From Lachnospiraceae bacterium (GTDB lineage Bacteria; Bacillota; Clostridia; Lachnospirales; Lachnospiraceae), in assembly GCA_016281335.1 (NCBI GenBank), contig JAEEIK010000097.1:1-64000 (forward strand): a stretch of 64,000 nt of DNA, read 5' to 3'. Under the pieces are notes generated by a model. That model did no database searches. It was not told where the DNA came from and saw only the letters and a program-made list of their open reading frames with translations. The position numbers and the translations under genes were made by a program. Every line of letters begins with the position of its first letter. Positions within the stretch are counted from its first letter, which is position 1. Positions 44,105-51,925 of this stretch are shown piece after piece.

Positions 44105-44787
44105 TAAGCGAAAACCTTAAGGAAATCAACAAAAATATCGAAAAAGCCTGCAAAAACAGCGGTCGTAGCACAGATTCCGTGCATCTGATAGCCGTCAGCA
44201 AGACCAAACCCGTAGAAATGCTCAAAGAAGCCTATGATCTGGGCTGCCGCATATTCGGTGAAAACCGTGTCCAGGAACTTACCGAAAAAATGCCTGTATT
44301 GCCGGCAGATATCAAATGGCATATGATCGGCCATCTCCAGACCAATAAGATAAAATATATCATAGGTAAAGTCGATCTGATCCACAGCGTTGATACCTTG
44401 CATCTCGCTGAGGCTATTGACAAAGAAGCCGGAAAAAATAATTGTATACAGGATGTTCTTATAGAGATCAATGTTGCCGGTGAAGATTCCAAATTCGGTA
44501 CGGCTGACATGGATATCAACAAACAGCTCATCAAGGATGTCTCAGCTCTTAAAAATCTTAATCTCAAAGGCCTGATGACCGTGGCTCCGTATACGGACGA
44601 TCCCGAGGATAACAGACAGTATTTTAAAGCATTAAAAAAGCTCGCTGATGACATGCGTGAATATTTTGTCTCGGATCCGGTGTTATCCATGGGCATGACC
44701 GGCGATTACATGGTTGCCATTGAGGAAGGCGCAACTTATGTACGTGTCGGCACGGGATTATTCGGAGAAAGAAATTATAATGTATAA
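44101..44787 (+). CDS. yggS: PLP homeostasis protein YggS/YlmE
   Basis: A 228-residue single-domain TIM-barrel protein binding PLP without catalysis (COG0325). The PLP lysine is in AVSKTKPVEM (about residue 36). FGENRVQEL, WHMIGHLQTNKI and SMGMTGDYMVAIEEGATYVRVG are the family motifs. It is translationally coupled to the gene before it. In many Gram-positives it lies next to sepF; here sepF is about 6 kb away on the other strand. Confidence 0.95.
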   Translation: MISENLKEINKNIEKACKNSGRSTDSVHLIAVSKTKPVEMLKEAYDLGCRIFGENRVQELTEKMPVLPADIKWHMIGHLQTNKIKYIIGKVDLIHSVDTLHLAEAIDKEAGKNNCIQDVLIEINVAGEDSKFGTADMDINKQLIKDVSALKNLNLKGLMTVAPYTDDPEDNRQYFKALKKLADDMREYFVSDPVLSMGMTGDYMVAIEEGATYVRVGTGLFGERNYNV

Positions 44788-44792
44788 TCCCC

Positions 44793-44852
44793 GCATCTTT
44801 TACGAATCAGTTGGGGGCTGTAAAACAGCCCCTAACTATTCGTAAAAGATGC
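44793..44852. repeat. long near-perfect hairpin after yggS
   Basis: A 28-bp stem with one bulge and one mismatch: left arm begins GCATCTTTTACGAAT, right arm ends ATTCGTAAAAGATGC, three-base AAA loop. A partial copy (GCGAATAGTTGG) and a GGGG-TGAG-CCCC hairpin follow to about 44888, then a T run at 44898-44903. It can act as the yggS terminator but is longer than one needs to be. Confidence 0.85.
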
Positions 44853-44933
44853 CTTTTGCGAATAGTTGGATATAGGGGTGAGCCCCCTCTTTAATCCTTT
44901 TTTATCTACATTTGACCGCTTTTTGCAATTGCA

Positions 44934-44962
44934 TTGACATAGTTTTCAAATAAAAGTAAAAT
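44934..44962 (+). promoter_or_regulatory. sigma-A promoter for the lar group
   Basis: TTGACA at 44934-44939 and TAAAAT at 44957-44962, spacer 17, about 30 bases before the first membrane protein gene. Confidence 0.85.
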
Positions 44963-44991
44963 CAAATTATCAAATCTAGGAGGTATTTATC

Positions 44992-45381
44992 ATGGCATGT
45001 TTTTTGGTACCTACAACTGAAGCAGTCATTACTACAGCAATTCGTAAAGGAATAGAGATCAAGACCGGCAACAAAGTTGAAAAAACCGTAGAAAGCGGCA
45101 AATTACCTTTCACAAAGAAAATTAAATGGCTCGAGAATATGCTCTGGGGCGGCTCTGCATTGCTCGCATTTGAGCATGTATGGCACGGCGAGGTAGTTCC
45201 TTTCTTCCCGTTCTTAACGGCTGCAGGTGATCCTGAATCTTTCGCCGAAATGCTTGGTGAAATGTCCACTGTCGGCGTATCCATGGCCGTACTCGTAACT
45301 CTTGTCTGGGGCGGTATGGTAGGCATTTCTTCCGTACTTGAGAATTCCAAAAAAATCGACAAGGAGGCTACAAAGGCATGA
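44992..45381 (+). CDS. small membrane protein A upstream of larE
   Basis: A 129-residue protein with two hydrophobic segments (about 51-72, 91-114) and the conserved-looking histidine motif AFEHVWHGEVVPFFPFL between them. Its stop overlaps the next start (ATGA), which in turn overlaps larE. Function unknown; the operon and histidines make a metal-related role conceivable, but this is inference. Confidence 0.7.
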   Translation: MACFLVPTTEAVITTAIRKGIEIKTGNKVEKTVESGKLPFTKKIKWLENMLWGGSALLAFEHVWHGEVVPFFPFLTAAGDPESFAEMLGEMSTVGVSMAVLVTLVWGGMVGISSVLENSKKIDKEATKA

Positions 45382-45677
45382 CACTTCTTATAACCGTATT
45401 CGCTGCTATACTCGTAAGCATTAAATGGTATAAAGATGATATGGCAAGAAAACTTGAATTCGGTTTCCTTGCGCTTATGCTCTGGGGCGCATCTCTTATG
45501 TGGCTCTGTGACGCTGTTACCGAGTATCTTGAGCTGGGCGCCGAGTACTTCACCCCTGCTTTTGAGGATATGATAAATGACAGCTTCCTCGGACTCTCGG
45601 TTGTTGCACTCGCATTTATCATCTGGTTTGTGCGTCTCCTTATCAAAGATCCGATGAAAAGGATCCGTAAAGCATGA
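45378..45677 (+). CDS. small membrane protein B upstream of larE
   Basis: A 99-residue protein with hydrophobic segments at about 2-16, 28-47 and 71-89 and a charged C-terminus (KDPMKRIRKA). Start and stop both overlap neighbours by four bases, so membrane proteins A and B and LarE are made in a coupled series. No family recognised. Confidence 0.7.
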   Translation: MTLLITVFAAILVSIKWYKDDMARKLEFGFLALMLWGASLMWLCDAVTEYLELGAEYFTPAFEDMINDSFLGLSVVALAFIIWFVRLLIKDPMKRIRKA

Positions 45678-46483
45678 TGCAGGATTCTGATATAAAAAAT
45701 ATAGAAAAAGCGCTCACCGAGCTTATCAGGACCGCCGGGAAACTGGCGGTCGCTTTTTCAGGCGGTGTCGATTCCTCCTATCTTCTGTATAAAGCTCATG
45801 AAGTCCTCGGTGATGATTCCATTGCCGTAACCGTTAAGTCTCAGGTACTGACCGATGAGGAATTCAGCGAAACCGTGGAATTTTGCCGTAAACTCGGAGC
45901 CAAACAGATAATTATAGATTTCGACGTCTTTACTACTCCCCTCTTCGCTTCCAATCCGCCGGACCGTTGCTATCACTGCAAAAGAAATATCTTTGAGAAC
46001 ATTATTAAAGCGGCACCGGGATATGTTATCGCAGATGGAAGCAACACAGATGATACCGGTGATTACAGACCCGGCATGAGAGCCATAAAGGAACTGAATA
46101 TAATGAGTCCTCTTATGGAAGCCGGTCTTTCCAAAAATGATATACGCCTGCTGTCCAAAGAAGCCGGCCTTTCAAGCTGGGATCACCCCTCTGCAGCCTG
46201 CCTTGCTTCTCGCTTTGCTTACGGCGAAAAGATCACGGCAGACGGCTTATCACAGGTAGCAGCTGCCGAGAAGTATATTAAGTCACTCGGCTTTAAGGGC
46301 ATACGTGTCCGTGTACACGGTAATATAGCCCGCATTGAAGCTTTATCCGAAGACATCACCCTGCTTTCCGCCGAAAATACAAGAAAAGCTATCTCAGCCG
46401 AATTTAAGAAACTCGGTTTTAAATATGTTACACTGGATCTGGACGGTTATCGCACAGGCAGTATGAATGAGGTTTTGAAATGA
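45674..46483 (+). CDS. larE: ATP-dependent sacrificial sulfur transferase LarE
   Basis: A 269-residue PP-loop enzyme that donates sulfur from its own cysteine to the pyridinium precursor of the nickel-pincer cofactor. SGGVDSS (29-35) is the PP-loop. C176 in ACLASR corresponds in motif and number to the sacrificial cysteine of the Lactobacillus enzyme. CYHCK (99-103) is also present. The gene starts ATGATG overlapping the preceding stop. Confidence 0.94.
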   Translation: MMQDSDIKNIEKALTELIRTAGKLAVAFSGGVDSSYLLYKAHEVLGDDSIAVTVKSQVLTDEEFSETVEFCRKLGAKQIIIDFDVFTTPLFASNPPDRCYHCKRNIFENIIKAAPGYVIADGSNTDDTGDYRPGMRAIKELNIMSPLMEAGLSKNDIRLLSKEAGLSSWDHPSAACLASRFAYGEKITADGLSQVAAAEKYIKSLGFKGIRVRVHGNIARIEALSEDITLLSAENTRKAISAEFKKLGFKYVTLDLDGYRTGSMNEVLK

Positions 46484-47220
46484 ATGATACCGGAAATATA
46501 TTAGAGAAATTATCACAGGGGCTCATAAGCGTGGATGAAGCCGAAAAAGCCTTAAGAATGAAACCCTTTGTGGATCTGGGTTTTGCCAAGCCCGATCTTC
46601 ATCGCGGCTTACGTCAGGGCATACCCGAAGTCATCTTCGGTCAGGGCAAAACAGCCGAACAGATCGATGCCATCACAAAAAGCCTTCTTGATGCCGGTCA
46701 GAAGACCGTTATCATCACCAGACTTGACAGTGACAAAGCCGCCCTGCTTAATACTCCGGTAAAATATTATAAGGATGCCCGCATCGCTGCAGCCGGCCTC
46801 ATTCCCGAAGCAGATTGCAGCGGCACTATAGTTGTGGCAACCGGCGGCACCTCCGATCTACCCGTTGCCGAAGAAGCCGCTGTTACCGCAGAACTTCTCG
46901 GAAATAAAGTCACCCGTCTGTATGATGTGGGAGTTGCCGGTATCCACCGTCTTTTAGCCCATACCGAAGAACTCATGAATGCAGGCGTTGTTATCGCCAT
47001 TGCCGGCATGGAAGGCGCTCTTGCCAGCGTTATCGGAGGTCTTGTGGACTGTCCGGTGATCGCTGTCCCTACAAGCGTAGGCTACGGCGCTTCTTTTGAA
47101 GGCTTATCCGCACTTTTAAGCATGCTTAATTCCTGCGCCAGCGGCGTGACAGTGGTAAATATTGACAATGGTTTCGGTGCCGGCTATTCTGCCAGCATGA
47201 TCAATCACAAAGGAGAATAA
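46480..47220 (+). CDS. larB: pyridinium-3,5-biscarboxylic acid mononucleotide synthase LarB
   Basis: A 246-residue PurE-like enzyme that carboxylates and hydrolyses nicotinic acid adenine dinucleotide at the start of nickel-pincer cofactor synthesis. FVDLGFAKPDLHRGLRQGIPE, VVATGGTSDLPVAEEA, GVAGIHRLL, AGMEGALASVIGGL and VPTSVGYGASFEG are typical. ATGA overlap with larE. Confidence 0.94.
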   Translation: MNDTGNILEKLSQGLISVDEAEKALRMKPFVDLGFAKPDLHRGLRQGIPEVIFGQGKTAEQIDAITKSLLDAGQKTVIITRLDSDKAALLNTPVKYYKDARIAAAGLIPEADCSGTIVVATGGTSDLPVAEEAAVTAELLGNKVTRLYDVGVAGIHRLLAHTEELMNAGVVIAIAGMEGALASVIGGLVDCPVIAVPTSVGYGASFEGLSALLSMLNSCASGVTVVNIDNGFGAGYSASMINHKGE

Positions 47221-47225
47221 CGCTT

Positions 47226-48497
47226 ATGAAAACACTCTACTTTGAATGCAATATGGGGGCTGCCGGAGATATGCTGACCGCAGCTCTTTTGGAATTGCTG
47301 CCTGATCCCGATGATTTTGTCAGCCGCTTCAATGCCCTGGGTATCAAAAGTGTCAATATGAAGCGTGAGAAAGCCGTAAAATGCGGTATCACAGGCACTC
47401 ATGTCTCAATGCTTATCGACGGCGTTGAAGAAACATCCCATGACCATCATGAACACGAACATGAAGGCGATCGCGAACATGACCATGATCATGATCACGA
47501 ACATCACCATGACCATCACCATGCCCACGAACACGACCACCATGATCATGACCACGTTCACGAACATCACCACCACTCTTCCCTCCACGATATTGAACAT
47601 ATCGTAGACAGACTGAAACTCTCATCCAAGGTAAAAGACGATATCCTGGCTGTTTACGAGCTGATTGCTCAGGCGGAATCCCATGTTCACGGCATGCCCG
47701 TTACGGATATACATTTTCATGAAGTCGGAACCATGGATGCCATAGCCGATGTGACTGCTTTCTGTATGCTTATAAACGAGCTGGCTCCCGACCGGATAAT
47801 AGCATCTCCGATACATACAGGCTCAGGCCACGTGCACTGTGCTCACGGCATATTGCCTGTTCCCGCTCCTGCTACCGAATATCTGCTTCAGGGCATCCCC
47901 TCCTATTCCACGGCGACCAAAGGAGAACTCTGCACGCCTACAGGCGCAGCCCTGCTTAAACACTTTGCCTCCTCTTTCGGCCCCAGACCTGTAATGAACA
48001 TCGATAAGACCGGCTACGGCTGCGGTAAGAAAGACTTTGAGAAAGCCAATATCGTTCGCGCCTTTCTCGGAAGCGAAGATGACCGCACAGATATGATAGT
48101 CGAACTTGAATGCAATATAGATGACATGACCGGCGAAGAAATAGGCTTTGCCTGTGAAGAACTCTTAAATGCAGGTGCCAGGGATGTATTCACCATTCCG
48201 GTACAGATGAAGAAAAACCGCCCGGGCATACTCTTATGCGTTATAACTACCGAAGCAGAAAAAGAGACTTTACGCGATCTGATCTTCAAACACACTACTA
48301 CCATAGGAATACGTGAAAGTATCAAGAGCCGCTATGTTCTTGAACGTGAAAGTCTTACAATGCACGGCTCTCTCGGCGATTACGAAGTAAAGAAATGCCA
48401 CGGCTACAACGTGCGCCGCAGCAAAGCGGAATATGAGTCAAAAGCTGCCATAGCAAGGGAAAACGGTATTTCTATCCTCGATCTGCGGAAGCTATGA
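47226..48497 (+). CDS. larC: nickel insertase LarC, single-frame form with His-rich insert
   Basis: A 423-residue CTP-dependent nickel insertase that completes the nickel-pincer cofactor. N-terminal ECNMGAAGDMLTAALLEL and the C-terminal half (GYGCGKKDF, LECNIDDMTGEEIG, MKKNRPG) are contiguous, whereas some lactobacilli split the gene by a frameshift into larC1 and larC2. Residues about 70-118 are a His/Asp/Glu-rich insert, likely for nickel storage. The gene ends 26 bases inside the 3' end of the convergent pseudouridine synthase gene. The usual client, lactate racemase larA, is not in the window. Confidence 0.94.
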   Translation: MKTLYFECNMGAAGDMLTAALLELLPDPDDFVSRFNALGIKSVNMKREKAVKCGITGTHVSMLIDGVEETSHDHHEHEHEGDREHDHDHDHEHHHDHHHAHEHDHHDHDHVHEHHHHSSLHDIEHIVDRLKLSSKVKDDILAVYELIAQAESHVHGMPVTDIHFHEVGTMDAIADVTAFCMLINELAPDRIIASPIHTGSGHVHCAHGILPVPAPATEYLLQGIPSYSTATKGELCTPTGAALLKHFASSFGPRPVMNIDKTGYGCGKKDFEKANIVRAFLGSEDDRTDMIVELECNIDDMTGEEIGFACEELLNAGARDVFTIPVQMKKNRPGILLCVITTEAEKETLRDLIFKHTTTIGIRESIKSRYVLERESLTMHGSLGDYEVKKCHGYNVRRSKAEYESKAAIARENGISILDLRKL

Positions 48498-49377
48498 GGT
48501 CTTTAAGATATGAGGGAAGTTCCGAATCAAAGAACATTTCCTCCTGGGTGGAAGGATGAATAAAACCTATAGTCTTGGCGTGCAGGCACTGTCCCTGTAC
48601 GCCTTTTATTTTGGGGCCTCCATATATCTCATCACCCATAAGCGGATGCCCTATATGCTTCATATGCACTCTTATCTGGTGAGTGCGCCCTGTCTCAAGC
48701 TCGCAGGAAATATAGGCAAAATTCTTAAACTGCTCTATCACTTTGTAATGAGTGACCGCTTCTTTCCCTCCCGTAACCACGCTCATCAGTTTACGGTCGT
48801 TTTTATCGCGTCCTATCGGTGCATCAATCACGCCGGAAGCTTCTTTGAAAACGCCTTTTGCCAGCGCATGGTAAATACGCCTGCAGCTGTGTTCCCGCAG
48901 TTGCTCAGCTATTGAAGCATGGCTCTTATCATTTTTACACACTATGAGAAGTCCCGTGGTATCACGGTCGATACGATGTACGATCCCGGGTCTTAATACT
49001 CCGTTTATCCCGGACAGATCATGACAGTGATACATCAGCGCATTTACAAGGGTGCCGCTGTAATGGCCGGGTGCCGGATGCACCACCATTCCCTTAGGCT
49101 TGTTCACTACCAGAAGATCAGCGTCTTCATAAACTATATCAAGCGGTATGTCTTCAGGCTCTATAGCCGGCAATTCTGATTCCGGCACATCTATGACCAG
49201 CTCATCACCGCTTTCAACAAGGCTTGAGGGCTTGAGGGCAGCAGCATTTAAGAGAGCCCTTCCCTCTTTTATCAGTTTCTGCAGATAGCTCCGCGACTTG
49301 CCTTCTATCAGAAGACTGAGATATTTATCGGCTCTTAAGCCTTCATATTCTTCGGAAACAACAAATCTTTCAGTCAT
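48472..49377 (-). CDS. RluD-family pseudouridine synthase
   Basis: A 301-residue RluA/RluD-family enzyme that isomerises uridines in 23S rRNA or related RNA. N-terminal S4-like domain (1-75), then catalytic domain with HRIDRDTTG (catalytic Asp), ALAKG and ETGRTHQIRVHMKHIGHPL. The start overlaps the lspA stop (ATGA); lspA-rluD pairing is widespread. The exact target cannot be read from sequence. Confidence 0.94.
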   Translation of the reverse strand: MTERFVVSEEYEGLRADKYLSLLIEGKSRSYLQKLIKEGRALLNAAALKPSSLVESGDELVIDVPESELPAIEPEDIPLDIVYEDADLLVVNKPKGMVVHPAPGHYSGTLVNALMYHCHDLSGINGVLRPGIVHRIDRDTTGLLIVCKNDKSHASIAEQLREHSCRRIYHALAKGVFKEASGVIDAPIGRDKNDRKLMSVVTGGKEAVTHYKVIEQFKNFAYISCELETGRTHQIRVHMKHIGHPLMGDEIYGGPKIKGVQGQCLHAKTIGFIHPSTQEEMFFDSELPSYLKDLIASADRG

Positions 49378-49904
49378 GCCTCTTCGGACTCGTCAGTTTT
49401 CTTCTTTTTCAGACTGAGGAAATCCAATTCCTCATCCTTATAGATGAACAGTATCATTATCACCAGCCAGAACGTTGCTATCACGATATACATATCTGCA
49501 ACATTGAATATGGGGAAATTGATCAGCACCACATAGATAAAATCCGTTACGCTTCCGTTCATGGCTCTGTCTATTGTATTGCCGATCGCCCCTGCCGCTA
49601 TCATCATAAGCGCTGTATTAAGTCTTATATATTTCTTCTCCGGAGGGATCCTGATAATGACAAAGGCAAGAATGCAGGCCACTACGACAGCCATGATTAT
49701 AAAGAGCACTCTCTGGCCCTGCAGAATGCCCCATGCTGCCCCTCTGTTCTCATAATGGTATATCTGCAGCACCTTATCTATTACATTGAAATACGAGTGC
49801 AATTCAAGCTTTATACGTATCACATGCTTAGTGAGCTGATCCGCTGCAAGAAGGACAACAAACAGGAGCAGATCAACAGCCAGCATTTTCCTGCTGTTCT
49901 TCAT
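49374..49904 (-). CDS. lspA: lipoprotein signal peptidase
   Basis: A 176-residue, four-helix aspartic peptidase that removes signal peptides from prolipoproteins. Catalytic aspartates are D112 (GNTIDRAMNG) and D137 (FNVADMYI); YENRGAAWG is also conserved. An adjacent in-frame GTG at 49907 could start one residue earlier; ATG 49904 shares one base with the aroB stop, and GGAGG lies ten bases upstream. C-terminal KKKKTDE tail is cytoplasmic. It would process the lipoprotein encoded at 9.4 kb. Confidence 0.95.
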   Translation of the reverse strand: MKNSRKMLAVDLLLFVVLLAADQLTKHVIRIKLELHSYFNVIDKVLQIYHYENRGAAWGILQGQRVLFIIMAVVVACILAFVIIRIPPEKKYIRLNTALMMIAAGAIGNTIDRAMNGSVTDFIYVVLINFPIFNVADMYIVIATFWLVIMILFIYKDEELDFLSLKKKKTDESEEA

Positions 49905-51007
49905 CACTCGCCGTCCTCCGTATACAGTATCTCATTAAGCCCTGCCTTCAGTTCCTCATCACTGACGCTCTTGTCCAGGACTGCCTTACCCACTTTCTTA
50001 AGGAGCACGAACTTTATGCCATCGCTCTCAGCCTTTTTATCAGACTTTGTCAGCTTTATCACTTCATCAACATCAATATCTTCTACCGATATGGGAAGAT
50101 TGAAAGGAACGAACATATCCCTTATCTCATAATACTCATCCATGGACAGCTTATCACGTTTCCATGAGATAAATGCAGCCGCCACACTGCCGAGGGCCAC
50201 ACATTCGCCGTGCAGCAGTGTAAAACCTTTATACTTCTCTATAGCATGTCCGAGAGTATGTCCGAAATTGAGCAATGCCCTGTCGCCCTGCTCCAGGGGA
50301 TCACGTTCCACTATGCGCTGTTTGCAGGCGCAGCAGTGTTCCACCATTTCCTCAAGCGTATCCGCATCCTTGTCATGGATCTCATACATTTTGCCAAGCA
50401 GCCATTCATAGAAAGAGCCGTCCATTATCAGACCGTATTTCATGACTTCTGCCATCCCTGCATAATACTGCCTCTGGTCAAGGGTATTAAGTACAGAAAT
50501 ATTGATATACACAAGGGCCGGCATTTTGAAGGCCCCTACCATGTTTTTATATCCGTTAAGGTCTACGCCTGTTTTGCCGCCAACCGATGAATCCACCTGC
50601 GCCAAGAGGCTCGTGGGTATCTGTACAACAGCTATGCCTCTCATATATATAGCCGCCGCAAAACCGGCCACATCGCCGACTACACCGCCGCCAAGAGCGA
50701 TCACCACATCTTTGCGGTTAAAACGCTTTTCTATCATATCCGTGATTATTGCGGTCACGGTGTCCATGTTCTTGCTGTTTTCGCCGGCCTTGAAAGCATG
50801 TACATATACTTCGGCAGAAAGGCCGCTTACAGCCTCCTTTATCTTATCCGCATATATAGGCGACACGATATCGTCTGTAACGATCATGAACTTCCTGTCT
50901 TTAAATCCCAGCTTCTCCAGTTCTTCGGAAAGCTTATCAAAATCCCTCTCTATGACTATGTCATATGCCGGCTTCTTATTCACACTCACATTCAAAACAC
51001 TGCTCAT
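49904..51007 (-). CDS. aroB: 3-dehydroquinate synthase
   Basis: A 367-residue NAD- and metal-dependent enzyme of the shikimate pathway. ALGGGVVGDVAGFAAA, QIPTSLLAQVDSSVGGKTGV, KYGLIMD and NFGHTLGHAIE contain the NAD- and metal-binding residues. First gene of the aroB-lspA-rluD-type unit, tightly overlapped with lspA. GGAGG precedes the start. Confidence 0.96.
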   Translation of the reverse strand: MSSVLNVSVNKKPAYDIVIERDFDKLSEELEKLGFKDRKFMIVTDDIVSPIYADKIKEAVSGLSAEVYVHAFKAGENSKNMDTVTAIITDMIEKRFNRKDVVIALGGGVVGDVAGFAAAIYMRGIAVVQIPTSLLAQVDSSVGGKTGVDLNGYKNMVGAFKMPALVYINISVLNTLDQRQYYAGMAEVMKYGLIMDGSFYEWLLGKMYEIHDKDADTLEEMVEHCCACKQRIVERDPLEQGDRALLNFGHTLGHAIEKYKGFTLLHGECVALGSVAAAFISWKRDKLSMDEYYEIRDMFVPFNLPISVEDIDVDEVIKLTKSDKKAESDGIKFVLLKKVGKAVLDKSVSDEELKAGLNEILYTEDGE

Positions 51008-51049
51008 TCTTCATTCCTCCAACCCATATATCCTAACATAATATTCATA

Positions 51050-51091
51050 TAAAAACAACTAAAGAGGCCGACAGCAGGATCTGTCGACCTC
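51050..51091 (-). terminator. intrinsic terminator after sepF
   Basis: 11-bp stem (51064-51074 with 51081-51091, one G-T pair) between sepF and aroB; read on the minus strand it is followed by TTTAGTTGTTTTT. Confidence 0.8.
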
Positions 51092-51121
51092 CCCAGCATA
51101 AAAGGAGCAAAATGAAGCTGA

Positions 51122-51586
51122 TTAACCCATAAAATTCTCCATAAACGCACCGGAAATATTAACATTTTCCGGAGTGATAATATATATACCCATTGCAGTA
51201 TTCTGCTGTGAGCTGAACATCTTTCCGAAAGAACCGTTCAGCGCATATACGGTACCACATGCAAAGTCGAATACTCTTCTTGCAAGATCTTCGCTGCACT
51301 TTGTGGTATTAAGTATAACGGAATGACCGTCCAGTAACAGATCGGTGATCTGCCTTGCTTCATCAATAGACTGAGGCTGAAGAGCAACCATCTCATGATC
51401 GGGAGTATGCTCATCACTAGCCTGATTCTTCTTAGTAAATGCTGCGATCTTGGGCAGGCCTTTCTTCTTGGCAGGCTTCTCCTCTACATATTCATCTTCC
51501 TCATCATAGTAATCTTCGTCGTCATAATAGTCCTGACCGCCTCCGAATTTGCTGCTGATAGCCGCTGCCAGATTATTCCATGCCAT
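51122..51586 (-). CDS. sepF: cell division protein SepF
   Basis: A 154-residue FtsZ-bundling and membrane-anchoring protein. N-terminal amphipathic helix (MAWNNLAAAISSKFGG), an acidic Tyr-rich stretch (DYYDDEDYYDEEDEY) and a C-terminal SepF core (ARQITDLLLDGHSVILNTTK, DFACGTVYALNGSF, ITPENVNISG). It is monocistronic, away from the usual yggS neighbourhood. Confidence 0.95.
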   Translation of the reverse strand: MAWNNLAAAISSKFGGGQDYYDDEDYYDEEDEYVEEKPAKKKGLPKIAAFTKKNQASDEHTPDHEMVALQPQSIDEARQITDLLLDGHSVILNTTKCSEDLARRVFDFACGTVYALNGSFGKMFSSQQNTAMGIYIITPENVNISGAFMENFMG

Positions 51587-51663
51587 TTTTCATTTCCCTC
51601 CTCGTAATTGTTATAAAAATGAGTTTTGTCTAAAGAAGACTTAACACTAACTCGTTGTTTACC

Positions 51664-51692
51664 ATTATGTAACAACTTTACGATTATGTCAA
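51664..51692 (-). promoter_or_regulatory. sepF promoter
   Basis: On the minus strand: TTGACA (51687-51692), 17-base spacer, CATAAT (51664-51669). Confidence 0.8.
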
Positions 51693-51803
51693 CAACTTTT
51701 TCAAAAAAAATTCAAAAAATCCATATTTTATCTGCATTTGAGCCTCGTTTACATAAAATCCCGCACAAATCTTATGTCAAATACTTATGTAAAACAGTTA
51801 TGT
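51665..51803. repeat. TTATGT(A/C)AA motif cluster upstream of sepF
   Basis: TTATGT occurs at 51665, 51684, 51772, 51785 and 51798, the last three exactly 13 bases apart, with one inverted copy (ACATAA) at 51751. The first two overlap the sepF promoter elements. The spacing suggests a regulator-binding array. Nothing else is seen in the gap 51587-51848. Confidence 0.6.
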
Positions 51804-51839
51804 AAACCTTTACCCTTTTCTTCGTTTTTCATCCGGATT

Positions 51840-51889
51840 TAAGACAAAATGATCCCCCGGATCACTTATTCCTATGATCCGGGGGTCAT
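51840..51889 (-). terminator. terminator after the leucine-rich repeat protein gene
   Basis: 15-bp stem with one bulged base (51849-51864 with 51875-51889; TGATCCGGGGGTC side), and ATTTTGTCTT following on the minus strand. Confidence 0.9.
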
Positions 51890-51925
51890 GATAATGATTA
51901 TTCTGTTACAAACTTTATGCGACTA

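Noticed and set aside
47401-47625. Several alternative frames over the His-rich stretch
   Set aside because: They arise from the CAT/GAC repeat inside larC; none has a start signal, and larC is continuous across it.
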